Of a DNA stretch of 56,081 nucleotides, positions 25,177 through 35,974 are shown in pieces. The position numbers and the translations under genes were made by a program. The notes under the pieces were generated by a model. That model did not search any database. It had not been told where the DNA came from and was given only the letters and a program-made list of their open reading frames with translations. Origin of the DNA: Bacteroidales bacterium (lineage in GTDB: Bacteria; Bacteroidota; Bacteroidia; Bacteroidales; F082); the NCBI GenBank assembly GCA_024709145.1, contig JANJXG010000031.1:1-56081 (forward strand), written 5' to 3'. Within the stretch, counting starts at the first letter, position 1. Each line of letters begins with the position of its first letter.

Positions 25177-26514
25177 ATGCAATACGACGAAAGATTACAA
25201 CATGTAGCCGTGCTTGGTGCGGCCGGTAAAATGGGAAGCGGTATTCTACTGCTGACGGCCGTCGAAATGACCGATCTGAGCCTGAAACCAGAGAATAAAA
25301 ACAAAACCTTTGTGCTCAACGCCATCGACCTTTCCGATGAAAATCTGGCCGGTATTATGGAATACCTGCGGGTGCAGATTCTAAAGATAGCCGAGAAAAA
25401 AGTTATCTGGCTCAGACAAATGTATGCCGACAGAGCCGATCTCACCGATAATGAGGATGTGATTGAGCAATACATCCGCGATGCGATGCGCATTGTGCGA
25501 CCCACAACCGCCATGGAAGCAGCTTACCGATCGCGGCTTATCTTCGAAGCTGTCAGCGAAAACAAAGATTTAAAAGTGAAGATTTTCAGGCAGATCGATC
25601 AGCATAACCCCAACGATCCCTGGTTCTTTACCAATACCTCATCGGTGCCGATTAACCTGATTGAATCCGAGGCCGGACTTAATGGCCGGGTACTTGGATT
25701 CCATTTTTACAATCCGCCCGCCATTCAAAAGCTTGTCGAGCTCATCGTCACAGCCAAAACCAGGCCTGATGTCAGGCAATTTGCCCTTGACTACGCCAAA
25801 GGTCTGAAGAAAGTGGTTGTTCCGAGCAATGACTTTGCCGGCTTCATTGGGAATGGTCATTTCATGCGCGACGCCTTGTTTGGCATCAACAAAGCCATGG
25901 AAATTGCAGCCAAACGTCCGTTGGCCGAAGCGGTCTACCTTGTAAATAAAGTAACACAGGATTATCTGGTGAGGCCCATGGGCATCTTCCAGCTAATCGA
26001 TTATGTTGGTATCGATGTGGTACAGTTTATCATGAAAGTGATGAACCCATTTCTAAAAGATGAAAACCTGCACAGCGATTTGCTCGACAGGATGATAGAA
26101 ATGGGTGTGAAAGGTGGTCAACTACCGAGCGGTGCGCAAAAGAACGGGTTTTTAAAGTATGAGAAGGGAGCTGTGGTAGCTGTTTTCAATCCAGATAGCA
26201 ACACTTATGTGGACGTAGCCGGCTTTGCAGCTGATTGCGACGCCTGGCTCGGAGCCATGCCTGCCGAATGGAAACCATGGAAGTCGGCCATCAGGCTTAG
26301 CGATAAAGATGCGCATTTTGCAAGCTGGTTTGCTGCCCTGAAAGATACGGCCGGCAACGGTGCGGCTCTTGCCATGGCTTATGGAAAGAATTCGGACGCC
26401 ATTGGCAGAAAACTGGTTGCCGACGGTGTTGCTCATAGTGAAGGTGACGTTAACACAGTGATGCTGACCGGTTTCTTTCATGCATACGGGCCTGTGAATA
26501 CTTATTTTGTTTAA
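25177..26514 (+). CDS. 3-hydroxyacyl-CoA dehydrogenase, extended form
   Basis: The product is 445 residues against about 280 for a simple 3-hydroxybutyryl-CoA dehydrogenase. The Rossmann motif VAVLGAAGKMGSGI is at about 10-23, but an insertion of about 60 residues separates it from the rest of the NAD domain (LIFEAVSENKDLK at about 121). Catalytic Ser155 (TNTSSVPI) and His176 (GFHFYNPPA) are in place, followed by NDFAGFIGNGHFMRDALFG and a normal helical domain (VRPMGIFQLIDYVGIDV). The last 110 or so residues have no recognisable motif to me. The amino-terminal insertion and carboxy extension account for the size. It should oxidise 3-hydroxybutyryl-CoA or a related substrate. It sits between the crotonase and thiolase genes in the operon. 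Confidence 0.88.
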   Translation: MQYDERLQHVAVLGAAGKMGSGILLLTAVEMTDLSLKPENKNKTFVLNAIDLSDENLAGIMEYLRVQILKIAEKKVIWLRQMYADRADLTDNEDVIEQYIRDAMRIVRPTTAMEAAYRSRLIFEAVSENKDLKVKIFRQIDQHNPNDPWFFTNTSSVPINLIESEAGLNGRVLGFHFYNPPAIQKLVELIVTAKTRPDVRQFALDYAKGLKKVVVPSNDFAGFIGNGHFMRDALFGINKAMEIAAKRPLAEAVYLVNKVTQDYLVRPMGIFQLIDYVGIDVVQFIMKVMNPFLKDENLHSDLLDRMIEMGVKGGQLPSGAQKNGFLKYEKGAVVAVFNPDSNTYVDVAGFAADCDAWLGAMPAEWKPWKSAIRLSDKDAHFASWFAALKDTAGNGAALAMAYGKNSDAIGRKLVADGVAHSEGDVNTVMLTGFFHAYGPVNTYFV

Positions 26515-26532
26515 ATCCCCAAAAATTCTGTT

Positions 26533-27771
26533 ATGAAACGCAAGATATATATGGCCGCAGGAGCCAATACCATCTCAATGGGAACCGGCCGAAAAGAGTT
26601 CAACCCTCGTAAAGAACGCCCCGGACTGGAGCATTACATCAGCACAGCTGGTCAGGCTTCTCTGGCACAGATTTCTAACCCTGAATTGATTGACGAAGTT
26701 TATGTTGGCAACTTCATGGCCGGTCGGTTTAATAGGCAAGGTCATCTGGGTGGTTTTGCGGCTACCATTAACCCAACGCTGGAATACAAGCCCTCCATGC
26801 GCGTGGAAGGTGCCTGTGGCTCGGGTGGACTGGCTTTGATTTCTGCCATCAGATCGGTACTTTCCGAAACTTCCTCTGTTGCACTGGCGCTGGGCGTTGA
26901 GGTACAAAACACCGTGAAAGCCATCTATGGCGCTGATATCCTCGCCACTGCCGGCTGGTCCAAAAAACGAAAGGAGGGTCATGCTTACTTTTTCCCGGGT
27001 CAATTTTCCGATCGCGCAGGCGTGTATTATGAAAAGTATGGTTACGACTACGCTCGTAAGGGCATGGGCCGCTGGTTTCGCAATGCCATTGACAATGCAA
27101 GACTTGATCCTACTGCCCAGGAATATCACAACGACACTGCAGATCTTGAGGAAGCTTACCATCAGGCAGTTCCGAACGGAAAGTTTTTTGTTGATCACCT
27201 GAATTTCTTCGACTGTTCAAAAGTATCAGACGGTGCTTCAGCCATTCTGGTGACCTCTGAGGAGGGATTGGCACAACTAGGTATTTCAAAAAAAGATGCA
27301 GTTGAGGTGGTGGGCTTTGCACAACTCACACGAAACATCACCAATGATCCACCCAATCCTGTAGAGATGACAACTGTAGGCAAGGCAGCTGCCAAGGCAC
27401 TTGAAGATGCAGGCATCACGATTGATCAGGTTGGCACTGCCGAGGTCCATGATTGCTTCAGCATTGCCGGTATTCTTACTGTTGAAGCACTAGGATTGGC
27501 CGCGCAGGGTGAGGGTGCTGCCTGGGTTGCTGAAGGGAATACCGCCCGCGATGGAAAACTTCCCATTAATACCACCGGCGGACTGATCGGTTGGGGGCAT
27601 CCTACGGGTGCCACAGGAGTTCATCAGGCTGTGACCATTTGGCAGCAGTTGACAGGAAAGGCTGGAGCAGCGCAGGTTTCATTGAATCCTGAACGACCTT
27701 ATGGCCTCACCATCAATATGGGTGGCGATGACGTGACAGTGGTAGCCATCGTATACAAACGGGCTGATTAA
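26533..27771 (+). CDS. thiolase, SCP2-like subfamily
   Basis: This 412-residue protein has the thiolase fold. The nucleophile is Cys95 in VEGACGSGGLAL, and the later catalytic motifs are VHDCFS (in place of the classic NEAF) and GHPTGATGVHQAV. The final Cys of classic degradative thiolases (CIGGG) is absent; the last motif reads NMGGDD. This combination is that of SCP2-type thiolases, which use the Cys of the HDCF motif instead. It should cleave acetoacetyl-CoA or another 3-ketoacyl-CoA. It ends the three-gene operon. A 14-bp direct repeat covers the stop codon, and a strong hairpin separates it from the convergent ALDH7 gene. Confidence 0.88.
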   Translation: MKRKIYMAAGANTISMGTGRKEFNPRKERPGLEHYISTAGQASLAQISNPELIDEVYVGNFMAGRFNRQGHLGGFAATINPTLEYKPSMRVEGACGSGGLALISAIRSVLSETSSVALALGVEVQNTVKAIYGADILATAGWSKKRKEGHAYFFPGQFSDRAGVYYEKYGYDYARKGMGRWFRNAIDNARLDPTAQEYHNDTADLEEAYHQAVPNGKFFVDHLNFFDCSKVSDGASAILVTSEEGLAQLGISKKDAVEVVGFAQLTRNITNDPPNPVEMTTVGKAAAKALEDAGITIDQVGTAEVHDCFSIAGILTVEALGLAAQGEGAAWVAEGNTARDGKLPINTTGGLIGWGHPTGATGVHQAVTIWQQLTGKAGAAQVSLNPERPYGLTINMGGDDVTVVAIVYKRAD

Positions 27772-27785
27772 AAACGGGCTGATTA
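27757..27785. repeat. 14-bp tandem duplication over the thiolase stop codon
   Basis: AAACGGGCTGATTA occurs at 27757-27770 and again at 27772-27785. The first copy encodes the last residues and most of the stop codon; the second lies outside the gene. It looks like a recent slip duplication with no effect on the protein. Confidence 0.85.
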
Positions 27786-27810
27786 TCGTCTGATTAAGTT
27801 AAAAATAAAT

Positions 27811-27848
27811 CGGCCATCAGTACAGATATTCTGTTGATGGCCGGTTTG
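27811..27848. terminator. terminator between convergent thiolase and ALDH7 genes
   Basis: CGGCCATCA pairs with TGATGGCCG, with an inner CAGA/TCTG stem around TAT. A T-rich tail follows on the plus strand and an A-rich stretch precedes it, so it can serve both genes. Confidence 0.9.
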
Positions 27849-27865
27849 TTTATTATTAAAGGTGT

Positions 27866-29422
27866 TTAAAGGACAAACTTAATCCCCTGTGCAAATGGGA
27901 GTTCGGTGCTGAAATTGATGGTGTTAGTCTGTCGGCGCATATACACTTTCCAGGCGTCTGAACCAGATTCGCGACCACCACCGGTATCTTTCTCGCCGCC
28001 AAAAGCACCGCCGATTTCGGCACCTGAAGTCCCGATATTTACATTGGCAATGCCGCAATCGGAACCTTCATGCGAGAGAAATTTCTCGGTTTCGAGCAGA
28101 TCGGTGCTGAAAATTGCTGATGAAAGTCCTTGTGGAACGCCATTGTGCAAGGCAATGGCTTCATCGAGGGTGCTGTATTTCATCAGATAAAGAATTGGTG
28201 CAAAGGTTTCTTCCTGAACGATGTGATAATGATTTTCGGCTTCGGCCAAAACAGGTACTACATAGCAACCTGATTCATAACCTTTTCCACTTAATACTTC
28301 ACCTCCGTAAATGATTTTACCACCTTCTTTCACCAATTGTTCCTGGGCATAAACAAATGCTTCCACAGAAGCTTTGTCGATGAGCGGACCCACGAGGGTG
28401 TTGGGATCGAGTGGGCATCCGATGCGGATTTGCTTGTAGGCACTGACAAGTTTTTCTTTGAAAGTGTCATACACTGACTGATGGATTATGAGTCGTCGGG
28501 TTGTTGTACAACGTTGTCCGGCAGTACCGACAGCTCCAAAAACTGTGGCCATGAGGGCCATGTCGAGATTGGCTTTTTCTGAGATCACAATGGCGTTGTT
28601 TCCACCGAGTTCGAGTAAAGTCCGGCCAAGACGTTCGCCCACTATTTTTGCGACCCGCCGGCCAACAGCCACACTGCCTGTGCACGACATCAAAGGCACC
28701 CGTTTATCGGCAAGGAAATTGTCGCCGATGTTTTTTGAGCTTCCAATGATCAGATTGGTAACACCTTCAGGCACATTGTTGCGTTTAAGCACATCCGCAA
28801 TGATGTTATGAACGGCCACGGCACAAAGCGGCACTTTGGAAGAGGGTTTCCACACCACCACATTACCTGTAACCAGCGCCAGCATGGCATTCCAGGCCCA
28901 TACCGCTACAGGGAAGTTGAAGGCTGTGATAACGCCCACAACGCCAAGCGGGTGATACTGATCATACATGCGATGACGTGGTCGTTCGCTGTGCATGGTT
29001 GATCCATACAACTGGCGTGAGATACCCAGCGAGAAATCAGCGATATCAATCATTTCCTGGACTTCACCAAGACCCTCCTGGTAGATTTTTCCCATCTCAT
29101 AGCTTACAAGTCTGCCCAGGTCTTCCTTGTGCCGGCGAAATTCGTTTCCCATTTGCCTGACGATGTCGCCCCGCTGAGGTGCCGGAATCATGCGCCAGAT
29201 TTTAAATGCTTCCTGAGCTTTGTCCATGATGGTTTGATAATCGTCCCAGGTTCCCTGTCTGACACTTGCGATGTGGTTGCCATCGCAGGAGGCTGTACTG
29301 TGAAGAAGCTCTCCGTTGGTTTCAATCCATTGGCTTCCGGTGCTGGCACCATGATTGATTTCCTGAATACCCAGCCGTTCCAGGGCAGGGTGTATGTCGC
29401 ATGTCGGACAAATTGTTTTCAT
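27866..29422 (-). CDS. ALDH7-type aminoadipate-semialdehyde dehydrogenase
   Basis: This 518-residue enzyme resembles human antiquitin (ALDH7A1) along its whole length: LGEVQEMIDIADFSLGISR then GVVGVITAFNFPVAVWAWN, catalytic Glu271 (LLELGGNNA), catalytic Cys305 with the substrate-binding Arg next to the motif (AGQRCTTTRR), and a carboxy end with SGAEIGGAFGGEKDTGGGRE then GSDAWKVYMRR. It should oxidise 2-aminoadipate-6-semialdehyde (or its cyclic form) to 2-aminoadipate with NAD(P), the step after LOR and SDH. Its ATG overlaps the stop of the upstream WtpA-like lipoprotein gene (ATGA), so the two are translationally coupled and share the ModE operon promoter. That partnership is unexpected, since this enzyme family uses no molybdenum or tungsten. 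Confidence 0.93.
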   Translation of the reverse strand: MKTICPTCDIHPALERLGIQEINHGASTGSQWIETNGELLHSTASCDGNHIASVRQGTWDDYQTIMDKAQEAFKIWRMIPAPQRGDIVRQMGNEFRRHKEDLGRLVSYEMGKIYQEGLGEVQEMIDIADFSLGISRQLYGSTMHSERPRHRMYDQYHPLGVVGVITAFNFPVAVWAWNAMLALVTGNVVVWKPSSKVPLCAVAVHNIIADVLKRNNVPEGVTNLIIGSSKNIGDNFLADKRVPLMSCTGSVAVGRRVAKIVGERLGRTLLELGGNNAIVISEKANLDMALMATVFGAVGTAGQRCTTTRRLIIHQSVYDTFKEKLVSAYKQIRIGCPLDPNTLVGPLIDKASVEAFVYAQEQLVKEGGKIIYGGEVLSGKGYESGCYVVPVLAEAENHYHIVQEETFAPILYLMKYSTLDEAIALHNGVPQGLSSAIFSTDLLETEKFLSHEGSDCGIANVNIGTSGAEIGGAFGGEKDTGGGRESGSDAWKVYMRRQTNTINFSTELPFAQGIKFVL

Positions 29423-30375
29423 TCGTTTGAATTTAAAATTATAGGTTGAACAATATGTAATTCTTTTGGTAAGTCCCGCTTGATTCGTATCCGGACCGGA
29501 TCAAGGGGCTGTAAACCTGTGTTTTTCAGTAAAATCTTGCCCTTTTCGGAATCCAGCAGGAAGTTTAGAAACAAAAAAGCAGCTGTTTTATTGGGGGCAT
29601 TGTGTGGGACTGTTAGTCCATACATTATGGCTTCTCCCGTCATTTCAATATTTTCACCTGCTTTCGTGCCGCGGATGTTTACTTTCGCGTTTTCATACCA
29701 GGGATCGAGTTCAGGATTGCCCAGGTTGAGTGAATCACCCAGTTCGAGAAAATTCAATCGATGCTGAACAGCGATGCTTTTGTAGATAAACAGGTAATCG
29801 ATGCTTCCTGTCTCCAGTAAGGCAATAAGATCGGTCTCTTTAGGCCGTTGATGGTATTTGTTTTCATTCAGAAAATCGGAAGTCAGCGTCGTGTCTTGCT
29901 GCATCAGTTGTGTGAGCTGCCATATCATGCGCGTCCTGTAACCGCAGGGGTCAGCATTCGGGTCGGAAGCACCCAGTTTGATACCGTCTCTTCGGAGTAT
30001 TTGTGACCAGTTTTGTTTGTTGATATTGTCCGCAAATCGTGAACCCGGCAGATAGGCAATCCCGATGCTGTTGGTGGCAAAATGGAGGTTAAAGCCAGTA
30101 TATTCTGGTATCAGCATTTGATCGATGATCTGATAGTCGGCCAAAGCCAGAATGTCGGCCTGCCGGTGAAGGTCGGTCAGTTTGCGGGCAGTTGCTACCG
30201 AACCAGCGGCTTCCGTAACAACCTGAATACCCGGATATTGCTGATGAAATGCCTCAATAACCGATTTCAAGGGGTATGACAAGCTTCCTGCATGGAAAAT
30301 AACCAATGTCTCTTTTTCAGGTTGCTGACAGGCGGAAAATGAAATCATGATTATTAAAAATATAATCCTGAGCAT
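29419..30375 (-). CDS. WtpA-like tungstate/molybdate-binding lipoprotein
   Basis: The frame opens at 30435, but the ATG at 30375 starts a lipoprotein signal peptide (MLRIIFLIIMISFSAC, lipidated Cys at about 16), giving 318 residues. The mature part is a type 2 periplasmic binding protein of the tungstate/molybdate WtpA kind: LVIFHAGSLSYPLKSVIEAF, then TEAAGSVATARKLTDL, FATNSIGIAY, LGASDPNADPCGYRTRM, and the late VPHNAPNKTAAFLFLNFLL. It should bind an oxyanion in the periplasm for an ABC importer. No permease or ATPase gene is present in the window, so it is an orphan here. The ModE-like gene ends one base upstream, and the ALDH7 gene overlaps its stop. Oxyanion identity cannot be read from the sequence. 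Confidence 0.85.
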   Translation of the reverse strand: MLRIIFLIIMISFSACQQPEKETLVIFHAGSLSYPLKSVIEAFHQQYPGIQVVTEAAGSVATARKLTDLHRQADILALADYQIIDQMLIPEYTGFNLHFATNSIGIAYLPGSRFADNINKQNWSQILRRDGIKLGASDPNADPCGYRTRMIWQLTQLMQQDTTLTSDFLNENKYHQRPKETDLIALLETGSIDYLFIYKSIAVQHRLNFLELGDSLNLGNPELDPWYENAKVNIRGTKAGENIEMTGEAIMYGLTVPHNAPNKTAAFLFLNFLLDSEKGKILLKNTGLQPLDPVRIRIKRDLPKELHIVQPIILNSNE

Positions 30376-30376
30376 T

Positions 30377-30757
30377 TTAAGTCTTGTTGAGTTTGGAGAT
30401 GAAATCAGCATAGGCTGCTTCGACACGCTCATCAAACTGTTGCTGAAGTGCCTGATACGCTTCGAGCAGTTTAATAGCTGCAGGGGTCAGGCTTGAGTTG
30501 CCTCCATCTTTCCCGCCACGGTGTTTGTCGAGTAGCGGGTATCCGAGAATTTCTTCAGCTTCTGTGACGGCACCCCAGGCTTTGCGGTAACTCATTGCTA
30601 TGTTATCGGCTGCGGCTTTGAGTGTGCCAAACCTTTTGATACCCTCAAGCAAACCAAATGTTTCGGCATTCACCTGTCCATGACCTGTGAGGCCGGAGAG
30701 CCAGATTTTGTAATTGAGAAACACTTCTGTTTTCGTTGGACGTGGTGGTTTATCCAT
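30377..30757 (-). CDS. ModE-like DNA-binding regulator (no Mop domain)
   Basis: The ATG at 30757 is preferred over an in-frame TTG at 30772, because the -7 element (30770-30777) overlaps the latter; this gives 126 residues. It is a winged helix-turn-helix of the ModE/LysR-type: LLEGIKRFGTLKAAADNIAM then SYRKAWGAVTEAEEILGYPL and RGGKDGGNSSLTPAAIKLLE. Full ModE proteins continue with two molybdate-binding Mop domains; these are absent here, as in many short ModE-like proteins, so it cannot sense molybdate by itself in the classical way. It is the first gene of the operon with the WtpA-like lipoprotein (one base between them) and ALDH7. A ModE-box-like dyad overlaps its promoter, which suggests autoregulation. 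The expected leader is only a few bases. Confidence 0.9.
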   Translation of the reverse strand: MDKPPRPTKTEVFLNYKIWLSGLTGHGQVNAETFGLLEGIKRFGTLKAAADNIAMSYRKAWGAVTEAEEILGYPLLDKHRGGKDGGNSSLTPAAIKLLEAYQALQQQFDERVEAAYADFISKLNKT

Positions 30758-30769
30758 TGGCTTTTTTGA

Positions 30770-30811
30770 CAAAATTAATCAAAGTTTCGATATGTCAATC
30801 TTTGCATAACG
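30770..30811 (-). promoter_or_regulatory. promoter and ModE-box-like dyad of the modE-wtpA-ALDH7 operon
   Basis: On the minus strand TTG (30798-30796) and TAATTTTG (30777-30770) are 18 bp apart, a Bacteroidota-type promoter. A 24-bp imperfect dyad (30788-30811) covers the -33 element; on the minus strand its arms read CGTTAT and ACATATCG. From memory this has the same length and arm sequence as the enterobacterial ModE operator of modA (CGTTAT ... ACATAACG). Confidence 0.6.
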
Positions 30812-30882
30812 AAAATCCTTTCGGAGCTTATCTTTTCAGGTGAAAAGATTCTTTTAACGATTCACTTCTCATGCAATTTGGC

Positions 30883-30890
30883 TAAGTTTG
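30883..30890 (+). promoter_or_regulatory. -7 element of the beta-galactosidase gene
   Basis: TAAGTTTG matches the TAnnTTTG consensus and lies 17 bases before the ATG. No -33 match is evident at the right distance. Confidence 0.45.
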
Positions 30891-30901
30891 CTTCAAAATG
30901 A

Positions 30902-34120
<3,219 letters not shown>

Positions 34121-34314
34121 TGATGTTTTTATTTACCGGACTTAAATTTGATTTTCCACAGAAATCAATGAAAGGTAACAGACTTATATTGTTAATTTTT
34201 AAACAATAATGCAGCTTTGGTAAATAATTCAGATTTTTTTTTCTGAAAGAATATAAATTTTGATATATGAAATACTTACTATACTTTTAGCCGCACAAAT
34301 CAAAATTCAAATCT

Positions 34315-35925
34315 ATGAGAAAAACAATTTTAACGCTGACTTTGAGTGTTTTAGCACTCGTTACAATGGCTGGTGGTATCGTTCATAACACCAATCAAAG
34401 CGCATCTTTTATCAGGATGCCTGCCCGTGATGCCTCCCTTGGGCTCGACGCCACCTATTTCAATCCGGCTGGAATGAGCTACCTCAAAGATGGTTTTCAC
34501 CTGAGTCTGAGCAATCAGTACATCACCCAAAACAGAAATATCAAGACTAATTATCCCGGCCTGAACCGTTCGGAATTTGAAGGCAAGGTTGTTGCTCCGC
34601 TATTTCCGGCTGTTTATGCTATCTACAAAAAAGGCAATTTTGCAGCAGCTCTGTCCTTCAATCCCATTGGTGGTGGTGGCGGAGCCCTTTTCGAAGATGG
34701 TCTTCCTTCCTTCGAAATGCAGGTATCAGGTTTGCCTTCGATGCTGACGGCTGGTGGAATTCCAACGACACAGTACAGCTACGAGACTGAGTTTGAAGGG
34801 GCATCTGTTTATTATGGTATCCAGGGAGCCGTTAGCTACAAAATCAACGACATGATTTCGGTAGCTTTGGGTCTGCGTTATGTCAGTATGAAAAATTCTT
34901 ATGTTGGTTACCTGAGAAACATCCAGGTTAATCCACAATTCCCTGCGCTTAATTTCAGCGGATCAATGGTAAGTGCTCCTCAGTTTTTCACCGCACTTTC
35001 AGGTTATCTTGGAACAGTTAGTCAGCAACTGGGTGCCACTGGTTCCTCTTTGCAACCCATCATTGATGGTGGCGGCGGTCAGGTTCCGTTGTCGAGCGGC
35101 ACTCTTGCAGGTCTCACAGCTGCTCAGGTAGCAACGCTTCAGGGAACAATTACAGCTCTTGGCGGCGATCCTACCAATATGACCATTGCACAGGTGCAGG
35201 GTTTCTTTGCCGGTGCTTCAGCGCAATATGCAGGTCAGGCAGCAGGCATGACAGCCAATGCTGCAGCCACAGGCGACAAAGAAGTTGACGCTACCCAATC
35301 AGGCTCGGGTATTGTTCCTATTGTGGGTGTGAACCTTCATTTCGATCGGTTGAATGTTGGTATCAAATACGAGCACAAAGCCAGCGTGAAAGTAAAAAAC
35401 AGCACCAGCGTAGATGACGTGGGGATGTTCCCCGATGGCGCTGAAGTTCCGAGTGACATGCCATCGATGTTGTCGGTTGGTGCCGCCTTTGATGCCACCA
35501 AAAAGCTTAAGGTAAGTGCCGGACTCCATGCCTACTTTGACAAAGGTGCTGAATATGGAAAAATGATCGACGGTGTTTATGTGAAGAACGATCAGGTGAT
35601 GGACAAAAACTATATGGAATATGCACTGGGACTGGAATATGCACTCACCGAAAAATGGCTCATCAGTGTTGGTTATCTGGCTACACGCACAGGTGTGAAA
35701 GATATTTATCAAAGCGACCTTAGTCATAGCCTGAATACCAACAGCTTTGGCGGTGGTTTGCAGTATAAGATTACTGAGAAAATCGCCATCGACCTGGGCG
35801 TGCTGAATACCAGCTATACAGAGGCTACCCGCGATTTCCCTGCTGTTGCACCAAAACCTGCTTTTACTGAAACCTATAACAGGCATGCTTTCACAGCGGC
35901 TTTGGGTGTAGATATCAGTTTCTAA
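34315..35925 (+). CDS. FadL/TodX-type outer membrane transport protein
   Basis: The 536-residue product has a signal peptide and the amino-terminal hallmark of the OMPP1/FadL family (SASFIRMPARDASLGLDATY then FNPAGMSYLKDGFHLSL), a small plug-like segment ahead of a 14-strand barrel. The carboxy end reads RHAFTAALGVDISF, a typical outer-membrane signal with terminal Phe. Residues about 215-325 form an atypical insert rich in Ala, Gly, Gln and Thr (GLTAAQVATLQGTI, then IAQVQGFFAGASAQYAGQAA) that should sit in a loop. The family takes up long-chain fatty acids and other hydrophobic compounds. The gene stands alone upstream of a terminator, convergent with dnaE. Substrate is unknown. Confidence 0.88.
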   Translation: MRKTILTLTLSVLALVTMAGGIVHNTNQSASFIRMPARDASLGLDATYFNPAGMSYLKDGFHLSLSNQYITQNRNIKTNYPGLNRSEFEGKVVAPLFPAVYAIYKKGNFAAALSFNPIGGGGGALFEDGLPSFEMQVSGLPSMLTAGGIPTTQYSYETEFEGASVYYGIQGAVSYKINDMISVALGLRYVSMKNSYVGYLRNIQVNPQFPALNFSGSMVSAPQFFTALSGYLGTVSQQLGATGSSLQPIIDGGGGQVPLSSGTLAGLTAAQVATLQGTITALGGDPTNMTIAQVQGFFAGASAQYAGQAAGMTANAAATGDKEVDATQSGSGIVPIVGVNLHFDRLNVGIKYEHKASVKVKNSTSVDDVGMFPDGAEVPSDMPSMLSVGAAFDATKKLKVSAGLHAYFDKGAEYGKMIDGVYVKNDQVMDKNYMEYALGLEYALTEKWLISVGYLATRTGVKDIYQSDLSHSLNTNSFGGGLQYKITEKIAIDLGVLNTSYTEATRDFPAVAPKPAFTETYNRHAFTAALGVDISF

Positions 35926-35945
35926 ATTGACCAAAGATATTTCTG

Positions 35946-35974
35946 AAAGCCGGACGTTTAGCCCGGCTTTTTTT
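35946..35974. terminator. terminator between convergent FadL and dnaE genes
   Basis: The stem AAAGCCGG/CCGGCTTT with a 9-base loop is followed by T on the plus strand. It ends at the dnaE stop, so it is clearly for the FadL gene and possibly also for dnaE. Confidence 0.88.

Noticed and set aside
26575-27198. 207-codon minus-strand frame in the thiolase gene.
   Set aside because: It is antisense to a clear thiolase, with no start signal or family resemblance.
35299-35934. 211-codon minus-strand frame in the FadL-type gene.
   Set aside because: It is antisense to a clear outer-membrane protein and has no motif.
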